Source: Fimbriimonadaceae bacterium (GTDB lineage: Bacteria > Armatimonadota > Fimbriimonadia > Fimbriimonadales > Fimbriimonadaceae). Taken from it: a stretch of 64,000 bases of DNA. How positions within the stretch are numbered: the first letter of the stretch is position 1; every line of letters begins with the position of its first letter. The DNA lies in the NCBI GenBank assembly GCA_019187105.1, contig JABAQM010000001.1, positions 1,054,001 through 1,118,000 on the forward strand, in the 5' to 3' direction. The notes beneath the pieces were generated by a model. The model did not search any database. It saw only the letters and a program-made list of their open reading frames with translations, and had not been told where the DNA came from. The position numbers and the translations under genes are program-made. Below are positions 7,951 through 16,204 of the stretch, in pieces.

Positions 7951-8190
7951 TCAATGTCGCAAGTCTCCAGAATTCGTTGGCTCCAGTGACCGGATGTAAA
8001 CAGCGAACTTCAGCTCTTTCACCTCCGCCTCCAACGCCTCGATGCGCTTCCTGGCTTCCTCGCCGGGCTTCTCATGGATCATCGACGCGATCGCCCTCTG
8101 GTGGCGAAGCAGCATGAACACAAGCGGCAGGATCACAACGGTGCCGAAGAGGGCCAACGCTGCAATGAGTTCGGGGAATTCACTCGGCAT
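7951..8190 (-). CDS. Small membrane protein with coiled-coil tail
   Basis: 79 residues. One membrane helix (LIAALALFGTVVILPLVFML) is followed by a charged helix (EEARKRIEALEAEVKELKFAV) that should form a coiled coil. The form resembles phage-shock or envelope-stress small proteins, but there is no specific match. It lies 19 bases upstream of the P-loop kinase gene and is probably cotranscribed. Confidence 0.6.
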   Translation of the reverse strand: MPSEFPELIAALALFGTVVILPLVFMLLRHQRAIASMIHEKPGEEARKRIEALEAEVKELKFAVYIRSLEPTNSGDLRH

Positions 8191-8266
8191 ATCCGATCAA
8201 CGATCCGGATTCGCAATAGGTTGCAGGTTGCCACGCGCTTCCGCCGATACTCCAGATTGGGACCGC

Positions 8267-8488
8267 ATGAGTTGGCAATCTGATGAGCGTACGTGGACCT
8301 CTTGGCGCACGCTCGCCCTCTTTGGTGTTTCATCGTCCATTGCCTGCTGGCTCTTCACGGCAATGGACTGCGCCGGAACTACTCCGTCTTCCAATAAGGG
8401 ACCGTCCGCCCCGATAGACCGTGAAACGCCGTTGCGCGAAGAGGTCGATGCCGTTCGGGCGCTGCGTGAGGACCTCGCCGAACCCTAA
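8267..8488 (+). CDS. Possible small single-span membrane protein
   Basis: 73 residues from an ATG at 8267 filling the gap between two minus-strand genes. One hydrophobic helix (LALFGVSSSIACWLFTAM) and an acidic tail (EEVDAVRALREDLAEP) suggest a membrane-anchored peptide. Its TAA overlaps the convergent stop of the next gene, as seen elsewhere in this window. No ribosome-binding site is visible, so it may be chance. Confidence 0.35.
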   Translation: MSWQSDERTWTSWRTLALFGVSSSIACWLFTAMDCAGTTPSSNKGPSAPIDRETPLREEVDAVRALREDLAEP

Positions 8489-8853
8489 CCCTCTCGGGTT
8501 CGCGGGACAAGGCTACGCCAAGCCTCAACGATCAGGTTCTCAAGATCCTCCAATGCTATCGCATCCAGCCGGACGAGCACCGCCGGGTACCCGTTGTAGT
8601 GCGGTTCCGTGAAGAACGTCTCAGGATCAGAATCGAGGAGCAGCTCTTTGGACGTTAGATTCGGGACCCTTACGGCCAGCACCGATTCGTTTGGAACCCG
8701 TTCCCTTTTGGGGTCGGTTCGCTCCATCCACGACCAAACGAAGCCCTTGCGCTTACCCTTGACTTCAACCTCGAAAGAGAACTGCGCACCTGTTCCTTCG
8801 GAGGCACCAGTCAGCTTGGCGGCAATCCTACGAACATCATCCAGTGTGGCCAT
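8485..8853 (-). CDS. MmcQ/YjbR family protein
   Basis: 122 residues from ATG at 8853 (MATLDDVRRIAAKL), the typical start of this family of small double-stranded-DNA-mimic-fold proteins. Further signs are FSFEVEVKGKRKGFVWSW, LAVRVPN, ETFFTEPHYNGYPAVLVRL and the closing helix LENLIVEAWRSLVP. Their biochemical role is not established. The longer frame upstream of 8853 has no matching sequence. Confidence 0.8.
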   Translation of the reverse strand: MATLDDVRRIAAKLTGASEGTGAQFSFEVEVKGKRKGFVWSWMERTDPKRERVPNESVLAVRVPNLTSKELLLDSDPETFFTEPHYNGYPAVLVRLDAIALEDLENLIVEAWRSLVPRTREG

Positions 8854-8908
8854 GGTCGCTCGATGTCGATCATAGCCCGCTGGACGATTGGCCAGGTAAC
8901 GTCTCTGA

Positions 8909-9694
8909 ATGCCGGGCAGCCATCCATCCGCCGACCACATGGCTTGGGCGATTCGGGCCATCTATACCGACAACTCGGCCCCGGACTATCGGCTCTTCTC
9001 CTCGGGTGGGGTCATGATATCCACCTGTGAACAGGATGTCTTCGGCAACTTTGCGATCGGGTTGCAGCCTGGCGATCTTGAAGAGGCCACCCGGCACCTC
9101 TCCGGCCTCGAGGCGCCTTCCATGCTTATCGAATCCGGCGAGCGAAAGGACGCCTATGAATCCGCGATCGCACCTTCGGGCTACGCCCATGTCGGCACCA
9201 TCCCGGCGATGACCGTGTCCCTCGACGTGCTGCCGGCGGTGGAGCTTCCCGAAGGCTATCTGTTTGAACGTGTATCTGCGGGCAGCGGTGGCGAGAGCTG
9301 GGCGGAAACACTGTCACTCGGCTACCCCGTTGCCACCAAGGCCGCCCAATCAATGAGCCCGGTCCATGCGTCGGTAGATGACGCTGCCGATGCCAAAGTT
9401 CAGTTCTTCCAGGTCAGGCAGGGTGAAGTCGTGGCGGGCGTATCCGCCATGGCGCTGCTCAACGACTTGGCAGGAATCTATTGCGTGGCGACCTTGCAGG
9501 AACATCGGCGCAAGGGTATCGGCGCTGCCCTCACTGCACTGCCACTTTTAGCCGCACGGGAGCTTGGCTTTGAAACGGGCGTGCTCCAATCATCGGAAGC
9601 CGGGTACCCCGTCTACCGGAAACTCGGGTTCGAAGACTCCGGGCAGGTCCAACTCTACTTACGAGTTCCACCCGGGTCTGATGTCGTCCACTAG
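8909..9694 (+). CDS. GNAT family N-acetyltransferase
   Basis: 261 residues. The acetyl-CoA-binding motif A is near the C-terminus: GIYCVATLQEHRRKGIGAAL, followed by AGYPVYRKLGFEDSG. The N-terminal half is a degenerate second GNAT-like repeat, as in several bacterial acetyltransferases of unknown target. The next gene, 8 bases downstream, is another GNAT protein. Confidence 0.8.
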   Translation: MPGSHPSADHMAWAIRAIYTDNSAPDYRLFSSGGVMISTCEQDVFGNFAIGLQPGDLEEATRHLSGLEAPSMLIESGERKDAYESAIAPSGYAHVGTIPAMTVSLDVLPAVELPEGYLFERVSAGSGGESWAETLSLGYPVATKAAQSMSPVHASVDDAADAKVQFFQVRQGEVVAGVSAMALLNDLAGIYCVATLQEHRRKGIGAALTALPLLAARELGFETGVLQSSEAGYPVYRKLGFEDSGQVQLYLRVPPGSDVVH

Positions 9695-9702
9695 TAGCCG
9701 CG

Positions 9703-10173
9703 ATGGCCGTTATCCACCGTACCGGACCCAATGATCCGCGACTGAGGCCGCTGGTGGAAGAGCTCGATCGATACCTTCGCGACCTCGACGGAGACGTGCT
9801 CCATCAGAAGGTCTCGCCCTACAACCGGCTCGAGCCCGGAACGAACGTGCTCATTGCCGAGCTCAATGGTGAGGTGGTAGGATGCGGGGCGCTGCGGAGC
9901 CTGGACAAAGAGACGGCTGAGATCAAGCGCATGTTTGTGCGTCCGACGGCGCGCGGCAACAAGATCGGCGCCGCAATCCTCACTGCCTTGGAAGATTGGG
10001 CCCGAGAACTGGGCCACACCCAGACGATTCTGGAGACGGTGCCCTATCTCGAGAGCGCAGTTGCCCTGTACTCGAGGTCCGGTTATGCTCGCATTCCCAA
10101 CTACCCGCCTTACGATGCGATTGCCGAGAGCATCTGCTTCGCCAAAAGCTTAGAACCGAAGCTCGACGTCTAG
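9703..10173 (+). CDS. GNAT family N-acetyltransferase
   Basis: 156 residues, complete single-domain GNAT: VGCGALRSLDKETAEIKRMF, then the CoA loop VRPTARGNKIGAAIL, then YLESAVALYSRSGYARI. Small proteins of this layout acetylate amines of metabolites, antibiotics or protein N-termini; the target here is unknown. The 3' end overlaps the convergent intradiol dioxygenase-like gene by 24 bases. Confidence 0.85.
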   Translation: MAVIHRTGPNDPRLRPLVEELDRYLRDLDGDVLHQKVSPYNRLEPGTNVLIAELNGEVVGCGALRSLDKETAEIKRMFVRPTARGNKIGAAILTALEDWARELGHTQTILETVPYLESAVALYSRSGYARIPNYPPYDAIAESICFAKSLEPKLDV

Positions 10174-10656
10174 GCGCTGGCCGTTGATCGACTTGTCGGG
10201 CTTCCACGCGAATCCCTTGTGATACGTGGCGGATCCACCCATCCTGCCCGTCGCCACGTGGAGCTTGTCGGTTGGGCGGTCATCGAAAAACTGTATCGTC
10301 GCGAAACTGTTCGGCAGCCCCCCGCCCGACAACTCTATGTGGAAGTGCTCGCCACTCTTTCCACCGGGATAGGGTACGGGCCGAATGGTTCGAAACTCGA
10401 ACTTTCCGTCGGCGTTGGTCCACATTGTGCCGCTGAGGCGATGCCCTTGCTTACCGGGCTTTTGATAGAGGCCATTGGCATCCGTGTGATAGACATGGAC
10501 TCGGACTCCGGCCATGGGGTTACGGCTCTTATCCACCACACGTCCGGAGACGATCATGGGAATGCCGGGCTCCCGGGCGTCAGTGATCCGGATCTTCCAG
10601 GGCCTCTCCGCCTGCTGCACGGTAAGGACGGCAACGATCAGAATGAGTAGCCTCAT
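10150..10656 (-). CDS. Secreted intradiol ring-cleavage dioxygenase-like protein
   Basis: 168 residues with an N-terminal hydrophobic signal (LLILIVAVLTVQQ). The fold is that of the catalytic domain of protocatechuate/catechol dioxygenases: GRVVDKSRNPMAGVRVHVYHTDANGLY (first Tyr ligand region), FRTIRPVPYP (second Tyr) and EHFHIEL (the two His ligands). The ligands of non-haem Fe(III) all seem present. Extracellular versions act on lignin-type catechols or are of unknown use. It lacks the N-terminal dimerisation domain of the classical enzymes. Confidence 0.75.
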   Translation of the reverse strand: MRLLILIVAVLTVQQAERPWKIRITDAREPGIPMIVSGRVVDKSRNPMAGVRVHVYHTDANGLYQKPGKQGHRLSGTMWTNADGKFEFRTIRPVPYPGGKSGEHFHIELSGGGLPNSFATIQFFDDRPTDKLHVATGRMGGSATYHKGFAWKPDKSINGQRLDVELRF

Positions 10657-10702
10657 GCCGGATGCTACCGGGCGCGGCTGCGCCCAAGTGCCACTAAAGC
10701 AC

Positions 10703-11020
10703 CTACTCGGTCTCCTCCACCAGCTTCCTGAGGGCTTCGAGCTTGCGATCCCACATGGCTCGACGTTCGGCGAGCCAGTCCTCTGCCGTGGACAAGACCT
10801 CCCGCTTGAGCTCTCGCACGACCTGTCTTCCTTCGGAACGGCTCTCGATCAGTCCGGCGCCTTCGAGCACCAGCAGGTGCTTTGTCGCCGCTTGGCGGGA
10901 CATGCCCAGGCCCTCGACCAGTTCCAGCGTCGGGAGCGGACCCCGATCGCCCAGCCGCTGGACGATTTCCAACCGTGTTGGGTCGCCCAGCGCCTGGTAG
11001 ATGGCGTATGGCATGGCCAT
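10703..11020 (-). CDS. ArsR family transcriptional regulator
   Basis: 105 residues from the ATG at 11020. Winged helix-turn-helix of the ArsR/SmtB type: YQALGDPTRLEIVQRL, then MSRQAATKHLLVLEGAGLI and the wing SRSEGRQVVREL. There are no Cys metal ligands. The ATG shares its A with the TAA of the upstream SRPBCC gene (TAATG), so the two are translationally coupled. ArsR/AHSA1 pairs are common, with the regulator repressing its own operon. The promoter at 11986-12014 carries two matching operators. Confidence 0.88.
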   Translation of the reverse strand: MAMPYAIYQALGDPTRLEIVQRLGDRGPLPTLELVEGLGMSRQAATKHLLVLEGAGLIESRSEGRQVVRELKREVLSTAEDWLAERRAMWDRKLEALRKLVEETE

Positions 11021-11922
11021 TATCCGACAGCGGCTCCAATCATGTCCATGACCTGGCTCCATCCCTCGCTGTTGCCCAACTTTGCGGCGGTCCGCCGAAG
11101 CTCGGGAACACGATCAAAGCCCGATTCGATGATGGTCAGGTGGGCTCCACCTTCGACTTCCTCGATGGAAAAGGTCGTTAGCGTCGCCTCGTCCTCCGGC
11201 AAATCCTCCCATCGCTTGCATTCGAGAGCATTGGGGTGGGAAAGGTACGCAAGGATCCTGGGCCGGTCGAGTTTCGTTACCTTGATAGGACCGTGAATGT
11301 CCTTACCCTGGTACTCGAAGACGAGCGTGGCCACCGTCCCGACGGCCAGCTCTCCGAGCACGTCTTTCACCCACGATCGTTTGAGGCCCTCTGGCGTCGC
11401 CACCAGGTTCCACAAGGCATCGGCCGTCGTAGGATAGACCCGCTCGCGCCTGATTTCATCCCTCGACATCGCCTGGCGCTGATCGAGCTCGACAAACACC
11501 TGCAGTTCGGCAAGCTCCCACTTCCAGCCATCGCTATTGAGATGAAGGGCGGACACTCTCCGATTTTCAGGCAGGTTCTCAAACCCGCTTTCGATGAGGG
11601 TTAGGTGAGAGCCCAGAGGGTGGTCGCGCAGCTCGAATGCGACCGTCGTCATCTCGCTTTCCGGGTACTTATCGATGGCGCAATCCTCGCCCGGATGCCA
11701 CTTATAGGCGAACCGCTCGAACTCCTTGCGGTCCACTACAATGCCGCAACACTTGCCAAAGTTTCCGAAGTCGAGAATCAGGGTTTCCCCGACTTGGAAG
11801 TCGCCCTCCACGTGATCGCTGAACCAACCTGTCCAGCCCTCGGGTGTCGTTATCGCCTCCCAAACTTTTGCTCGCGGGGCCCTAAGGACCAGTTCAGTCT
11901 TGATGTCTTGGACGGTTGTCAT
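11020..11922 (-). CDS. Tandem SRPBCC (AHSA1/CalC-like) domain protein
   Basis: 300 residues starting MTTVQDIKTELVLRAP, chosen for the GGAG site 12 bases upstream; the longer frame extends into the promoter. It contains two copies of the START-like AHSA1 domain. Copy one has KVWEAITTPEGWTGWFS, and LTLIESGFENLP at its end. Copy two has ALWNLVATPEGLKRSWV, and LTIIESGFDRVP at its end. These proteins bind hydrophobic ligands in a helix-grip cavity. The ligand may control the ArsR protein encoded next. Internal duplication is the notable feature. Confidence 0.85.
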   Translation of the reverse strand: MTTVQDIKTELVLRAPRAKVWEAITTPEGWTGWFSDHVEGDFQVGETLILDFGNFGKCCGIVVDRKEFERFAYKWHPGEDCAIDKYPESEMTTVAFELRDHPLGSHLTLIESGFENLPENRRVSALHLNSDGWKWELAELQVFVELDQRQAMSRDEIRRERVYPTTADALWNLVATPEGLKRSWVKDVLGELAVGTVATLVFEYQGKDIHGPIKVTKLDRPRILAYLSHPNALECKRWEDLPEDEATLTTFSIEEVEGGAHLTIIESGFDRVPELRRTAAKLGNSEGWSQVMDMIGAAVG

Positions 11923-11969
11923 TTTGGTGTTCTCCTGCAGCTGGTTAACGTGTTGTCGAATGCATTTAA

Positions 11970-11985
11970 GCAACCTAATGGTTGC
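11970..11985. promoter_or_regulatory. Operator inverted repeat 1
   Basis: GCAACC-TAAT-GGTTGC, a perfect 6-bp inverted repeat placed at the expected transcription start just after the -10 box of the SRPBCC/ArsR operon. The same half-sites recur at 12011-12026, 41 bp away (about four helical turns). Confidence 0.7.
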
Positions 11986-12014
11986 ATTATAACCAAAAAA
12001 TGGGAAAGACGCAA
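11986..12014 (-). promoter_or_regulatory. Promoter of the SRPBCC-ArsR operon
   Basis: On the minus strand, -35 TTGCGT (12014-12009), a 17-base spacer and a perfect -10 TATAAT (11991-11986). The -35 box lies inside operator 2, and operator 1 starts right after the -10 box, so binding of a repressor to either would block polymerase. Confidence 0.75.
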
Positions 12015-12026
12015 CCTTTTGGTTGC
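12011..12026. promoter_or_regulatory. Operator inverted repeat 2
   Basis: GCAACC-TTTT-GGTTGC, with the same half-sites and spacing as the repeat at 11970-11985. It overlaps the -35 box and sits 4 bases beyond the stop codon of the DUF4240 gene. Confidence 0.7.
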
Positions 12027-12029
12027 GTT

Positions 12030-12551
12030 TTAGACCCAGTTCCCGATCCGCCGTGCCACCGTCAAGCATTTCGGATACCTCAGATGCACGGTGTCCTCGT
12101 CCCAGCTTTCTCCCGAAGGCTCGTCGTCGGGACTGAGGTGTTCCTCCGCATCCCGCGGATCTGGGAGACCGCGCTCATCGGCGATCTCGGTTGCCACATA
12201 TTCGAGCAGCTCGTTATCGAGGGCGCAATCGTCCTCGACGAAAGCACTGATCCCGTCAGGGTCTGACCTGGCCACCTTGAACGCCGCTTCGCCTTTGCCA
12301 ATGATCCAGCTGCGGAAGTAGTGGAATCCGTCACCGCTCATGCCACCGGCCAGCACGTAGCCCGCTCCCCAGAGCGGCCAGGTGTTGAGATCGCAAAGCT
12401 TGTGGTAGAAGGCTGATCCAAACGCCGTAAGCTCGCCGTCGCTCAAGACCTGCAGAACCTCGGCCAACCGCTCCGGCTCGGCCGAGGGTGACAATGGCCC
12501 CGTTCCCGAACGGCACTTGTCGATGAGCTCCCAGAAGCGTTCGTCGGTCAT
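12030..12551 (-). CDS. DUF4240 domain protein
   Basis: 173 residues from ATG at 12551 (MTDERFWELIDKCR), the typical opening of DUF4240 proteins. Middle segment: YHKLCDLNTWPLWGAGYVLAGG, then DGFHYFRSWIIGKGEAAF, then a strongly acidic C-terminal part. Family function is unknown; some members sit near polymorphic toxins. Its 3' end abuts the operator region of the next operon, so the two are separate units. Confidence 0.8.
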   Translation of the reverse strand: MTDERFWELIDKCRSGTGPLSPSAEPERLAEVLQVLSDGELTAFGSAFYHKLCDLNTWPLWGAGYVLAGGMSGDGFHYFRSWIIGKGEAAFKVARSDPDGISAFVEDDCALDNELLEYVATEIADERGLPDPRDAEEHLSPDDEPSGESWDEDTVHLRYPKCLTVARRIGNWV

Positions 12552-12733
12552 GCCGCCGATTTTAGACCACCGCCAATCAGATTGGCTCTCCGCTCGCTCG
12601 AGCGAAGCCATCGGGGTTAGGTCAGTTTGGAATACGTATTCAAATTCATCTTTTCTGGAAAATCGCAAAAAGTTGCTATAAACCAGATTTCACACTGCCA
12701 ACAATCATAGGGGTCATTCCCTTACTTGGAGCG

Positions 12734-13819
12734 ATGCTAAGACTGACAGATCGAACTCTTCTGGATCAAATGCAGCTTCACGGCGTGGAGATCGAGCGCA
12801 GGAAGGAGCTAATTGGATTTAACACGTCGGACTGTGCGGTGCTTCTAAAAGTCAGACCCCTCCTGCTTCCAGAGGTCGACTCGATCGTGACCGAATTCTA
12901 CGATCACATCACCAAGATCGACGAAATCGTTCTGATCATCGGCGACAAGGAGACGATGCGACGCGTCCAGGCCTCGCAGAAGCAGTACATCGACGACCTG
13001 TTCTCAGGTGTTTACGACGAGGAATACGTCAACAACCGCCTGCGGATTGGTCTCGTCCACAAGCGACTGGGGGTTGAACCCAAGTACTACCTCGCCGCGC
13101 TCAAGCTGCTCAAAGACATCCTTGAAAGAAGGATTGAATCGAAGGTGCAAGACAGCAGCACGGCGGCCCAAGTGCTGGTGGCGCTGGACAAGCTCCTCAC
13201 GCTCGATACGATTTTTATCTTCGACACGTATATCCGGACCCTGGTGTCCGAAATCGAAGCAGCCAAGGCGGAAGTCATTCGGTACGCGTCGAGTCTCGAG
13301 GCCAAGGTCATCGAGCGAACCCAGGCCTTAGCGGAGCTCTCCCGAGTCGACTCACTGACCGGCATCCTCAACCAGCGGGCTTTTTACGAATCGCTGCTCA
13401 TCGAAGTGGCTCGGTGCAAGCGGCGCGGTACGCCCCTCACGGCCATCTACATCGACCTCGACGATTTTAAGGCCTATAACGACACGAACGGCCACCTGCG
13501 CGGCGACGAGCTGCTCATCCGAGTCGCCAATGCCATCCGAAGGATCACCCGGGAGACGGACATCGTGGCCCGCCTGGGGGGTGACGAGTTTTGCGTCGTC
13601 GTCACGGAGTGCGACAATGAGGGCGCGATGCAATACGTGGCCAAGCTTCGGGATCTCTTGGTGGACTTGGAGTTCTCCGCCGGCACCGTGACGGTCGGAC
13701 CGAAGGACTATCTGGAACCTAACGAGTTAGTCCGCTCCGCGGACGAGAGAATGTACGAAGACAAGCGCGTCCGTCGGGCGCACCTTTCGGGCGAATCGGA
13801 CCTGCGCGAAAGCGCTTGA
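12734..13819 (+). CDS. Globin-coupled sensor diguanylate cyclase
   Basis: 361 residues. Residues 1-160 form a sensor globin (protoglobin-like), with proximal His109 in GLVHKRLGVEPKYYLAA, expected to bind haem and sense O2. A linker helix (AEVIRYASSLEAKVIERTQ) leads to the GGDEF domain, with active site GGDEF at 282-286 and a product-inhibition I-site RETD five residues before it. It should make cyclic di-GMP under control of a gas ligand. Transcribed alone, divergent from DUF4240; a second diguanylate cyclase is at 34905-36869. Confidence 0.9.
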   Translation: MLRLTDRTLLDQMQLHGVEIERRKELIGFNTSDCAVLLKVRPLLLPEVDSIVTEFYDHITKIDEIVLIIGDKETMRRVQASQKQYIDDLFSGVYDEEYVNNRLRIGLVHKRLGVEPKYYLAALKLLKDILERRIESKVQDSSTAAQVLVALDKLLTLDTIFIFDTYIRTLVSEIEAAKAEVIRYASSLEAKVIERTQALAELSRVDSLTGILNQRAFYESLLIEVARCKRRGTPLTAIYIDLDDFKAYNDTNGHLRGDELLIRVANAIRRITRETDIVARLGGDEFCVVVTECDNEGAMQYVAKLRDLLVDLEFSAGTVTVGPKDYLEPNELVRSADERMYEDKRVRRAHLSGESDLRESA

Positions 13820-13827
13820 TTGCCGTC

Positions 13828-14679
13828 TCAACGAAGATACTTCTGAAGCCACACGTCGGTGCGGGCAAGGCAATACATGAAATTGTCGTGCGAGGAGAAG
13901 CCATGACCCTCGAGCGGGAATTCGACGTATTCGTGCGGAACCCCACGTTCAGAAAGAAGCTTCGCGTAGCGCCGGCTTTGGTCGACGGGAACGATGGGGT
14001 CGACCGCACCATGGAAGATGAGAACCGGATTGTCATCCGGAGATACGTAAGTTAATGGCGAAGCCTGCCGGTGTTTCAAGAGCCCCTGGGAAGTCGAGGT
14101 TCCCGCTAGCGAATTGATCAATTGCCAGATAATCGGGTCCCATTCGTTTGGATGGCGAAAGTCGGTAGGGCCGAAGTAATCGACGGCCAAGCTCACTCGC
14201 GATGAGTAGCCGTGGAGATCGGGATCGGCGTCGTTAAGCGTATCGATCGTACTCAGGAACAGCACCAGATGTCCGCCCGCAGAGGCGCCGATGGCGGCAA
14301 TCTTGGCAGGGTCCATTCCGATGATCGGCGCCCACTTCCGCATGAACCTCACCGACGCCTGGGTGTCATCGATCTGAGCGGGCCAGACGTGGTTTGGAGT
14401 CAGCCGATAATCGATGGATGCGCAGACGTAGCCTTGGGCAGCATAGTACCGAGCCCAATCCGCAAAATCGGCCTTGCTGCCAGAGACCCAACCACCTCCG
14501 TGGACGAAGATGATCCCTGGTCGCCCGGTACTGGATCCCAGGGCCGGCAGGTAGAGGTCCATCCGTTGTGGCGTTCCACCCCCTTGGGTGTAGACGATGT
14601 CCGGAATTTCGGTTACCGCAAACTGGGACCATGCGACTGACCCCACCGCCGCAAGCGCGATCGACAACGCTAGCCTCAC
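13828..14679 (-). CDS. Secreted alpha/beta-hydrolase (BD-FAE / HSL-like esterase)
   Basis: 283 residues, GTG start, with a signal peptide (LALSIALAAVGSVAWSQ). Oxyanion motif FVHGGGWVSG, nucleophile elbow IGASAGGHL, acid in HGAVDPIVP and catalytic His in LEGHGF: a complete esterase/lipase triad of the hormone-sensitive-lipase type. Exported carboxylesterase, probably acting on carbohydrate esters or small esters. The GTG start overlaps the TGA of the upstream DUF3303 gene (GTGA), so translation is coupled. Confidence 0.88.
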   Translation of the reverse strand: MRLALSIALAAVGSVAWSQFAVTEIPDIVYTQGGGTPQRMDLYLPALGSSTGRPGIIFVHGGGWVSGSKADFADWARYYAAQGYVCASIDYRLTPNHVWPAQIDDTQASVRFMRKWAPIIGMDPAKIAAIGASAGGHLVLFLSTIDTLNDADPDLHGYSSRVSLAVDYFGPTDFRHPNEWDPIIWQLINSLAGTSTSQGLLKHRQASPLTYVSPDDNPVLIFHGAVDPIVPVDQSRRYAKLLSERGVPHEYVEFPLEGHGFSSHDNFMYCLARTDVWLQKYLR

Positions 14680-14981
14680 TCCGACATTGTAACGCCAAGT
14701 TCGGTTTGGCCCAAATCACCTGCCAGTTTCCAAAACTCCTCCGATGGCACGATCGGTCTGACGTCGAAGTCGACAAGGTCGGCCCAAGCACTCAACCAAG
14801 GCTCCAGGGCCTCCAGAGACGGCGTCCTCATGATCTGGTAGCAGCGCTTTCCATCGGAATCGAACCAACTTGCCTGATAGGTTACGCCTTCCGGCAGCAT
14901 TCTTCCCTTCTCCTGGAATCGCTCGCCTACCGCTTTTGGATTGCCGCTTCGAAAGCACTCAATGACCAAAACTAGCATCAA
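14676..14981 (-). CDS. DUF3303 domain protein
   Basis: 101 residues, or 100 if the second Met is used. Ferredoxin-like small domain: LVLVIECFRSGNPKAVGERF, VTYQASWFDSDGKRCYQIM, then LEPWLSAWADLVDFDVRP. This matches DUF3303, of unknown function. It precedes and overlaps the esterase gene by 4 bases. Confidence 0.75.
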   Translation of the reverse strand: MMLVLVIECFRSGNPKAVGERFQEKGRMLPEGVTYQASWFDSDGKRCYQIMRTPSLEALEPWLSAWADLVDFDVRPIVPSEEFWKLAGDLGQTELGVTMSE

Positions 14982-15052
14982 ATCATCCTACTACCTGAAC
15001 AAATATGACATTATGCCGATTCCGCAGAACAGGACGGTACACTGGCCCGGGA

Positions 15053-16105
15053 ATGCCAAAAGGGGGCAGAGCATCGGGGAGGGCGACCCTCGCTGACGTC
15101 GCTTTGGTCGCGGGTGTTTCAGTTCAAACCGCCTCCCAAGTTCTCGCTAGAACGCCGGGAGTCCGTATCGCTGAAGCTACGCGCAGACGCGTGGAAGAGG
15201 CTGCCCGCCAAGTGGACTACGTACCGAATCGCCTAGCGCAGGCGATGCGTCGCGGGAAGACCAACGTGGTCTCCGTTTGGATGCCGGTCGACCGGCCAGT
15301 CATAACGTTCTTGCGTTTTCTCAATGCGATCAACGTCCAAGCGCGGACCGCCGGCTACGACATCATGATCGTTGGGTTGGATTCTTCTGTCGCCTACGGC
15401 ATCGATAAGCGGATTCCCCATCACTGGCCCAGTGACGGCATCATCAGCTACGACGCCGGCAGGGCAATCAAGCTATTCCGTCAAACCCCTGCGAACCGCG
15501 AGATCCCGACCGTCATCATGGGCTCCGAAGAGTTCGAGGGCGCCGACACCGTGACCTGGGATGTCGCCGGCTCTGCCAAGAACCTCGTCGAGCAGATGAT
15601 CACGATGGGGGCAAGACAGATCGTGCACCTTACCACCCGTTGGGTAATCTCTGAGTTTCCCCAAGAGCAGCGGCGAACAGGCTACCGTCGGGCAATGGAG
15701 GCGGCAGGGCTTGAACCGGTGTTCATTCAAGCCGCGGGCGAGTCCGCAAGCGACGCCTCAGAGGCGGTATCCGAATATCTGGATAAGCATGCAGTCCCTG
15801 AAGCCATTTTCGGGTTTACGGACACCCTGGCTCTCGGCGCGCTTCGCGAGCTTCATCGACGGGGCATCGGCGTACCCGACGACTGCGAAGTTTGGGGATT
15901 CGGCGACTTCCCGGAGGGAGCCGATGCCAGGATCCCTCTTTCGACCCTGCGTGTGCCACTGGATCGATTAGTCCCGGCAGCATGGACGTGGCTCGCCGAG
16001 CGCATGGAAGACCCCACGTTGCCCAAGCGACGCGAATCCCTGATGATGGATGTCGTTCCGCGGCGCTCGTCGAGATTGGGATCGGGCAACGGTTTGGTGA
16101 GCTAG
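15053..16105 (+). CDS. LacI family transcriptional regulator
   Basis: 350 residues from ATG at 15053. The N-terminal helix-turn-helix TLADVALVAGVSVQTASQVLA and the hinge helix YVPNRLAQAMRRGKT are followed by a periplasmic-binding-protein-like sugar-sensing domain (GYDIMIVGLDSS ... FGFTDTLALGALRELHRRG). No sugar-use operon is adjacent, so it probably controls distant genes. Fimbriimonas-type genomes carry many such regulators; this is inference. Confidence 0.9.
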   Translation: MPKGGRASGRATLADVALVAGVSVQTASQVLARTPGVRIAEATRRRVEEAARQVDYVPNRLAQAMRRGKTNVVSVWMPVDRPVITFLRFLNAINVQARTAGYDIMIVGLDSSVAYGIDKRIPHHWPSDGIISYDAGRAIKLFRQTPANREIPTVIMGSEEFEGADTVTWDVAGSAKNLVEQMITMGARQIVHLTTRWVISEFPQEQRRTGYRRAMEAAGLEPVFIQAAGESASDASEAVSEYLDKHAVPEAIFGFTDTLALGALRELHRRGIGVPDDCEVWGFGDFPEGADARIPLSTLRVPLDRLVPAAWTWLAERMEDPTLPKRRESLMMDVVPRRSSRLGSGNGLVS

Positions 16106-16204
16106 CCGGTCCTTTGTGGCAGGTAAGAATTTTCTTGCGTCCATCCTCACATTTCGCGACCAAGCGCGAAGTAAAGTTCGTACGAATGGTTACTAGGAGG
16201 TCTT

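Noticed and set aside
12630-12641. Perfect 12-base palindrome GAATACGTATTC between divergent genes
   Set aside because: It may be an operator, but it is a single copy with no nearby candidate regulator and a poorly defined promoter, so I do not list it as a feature.
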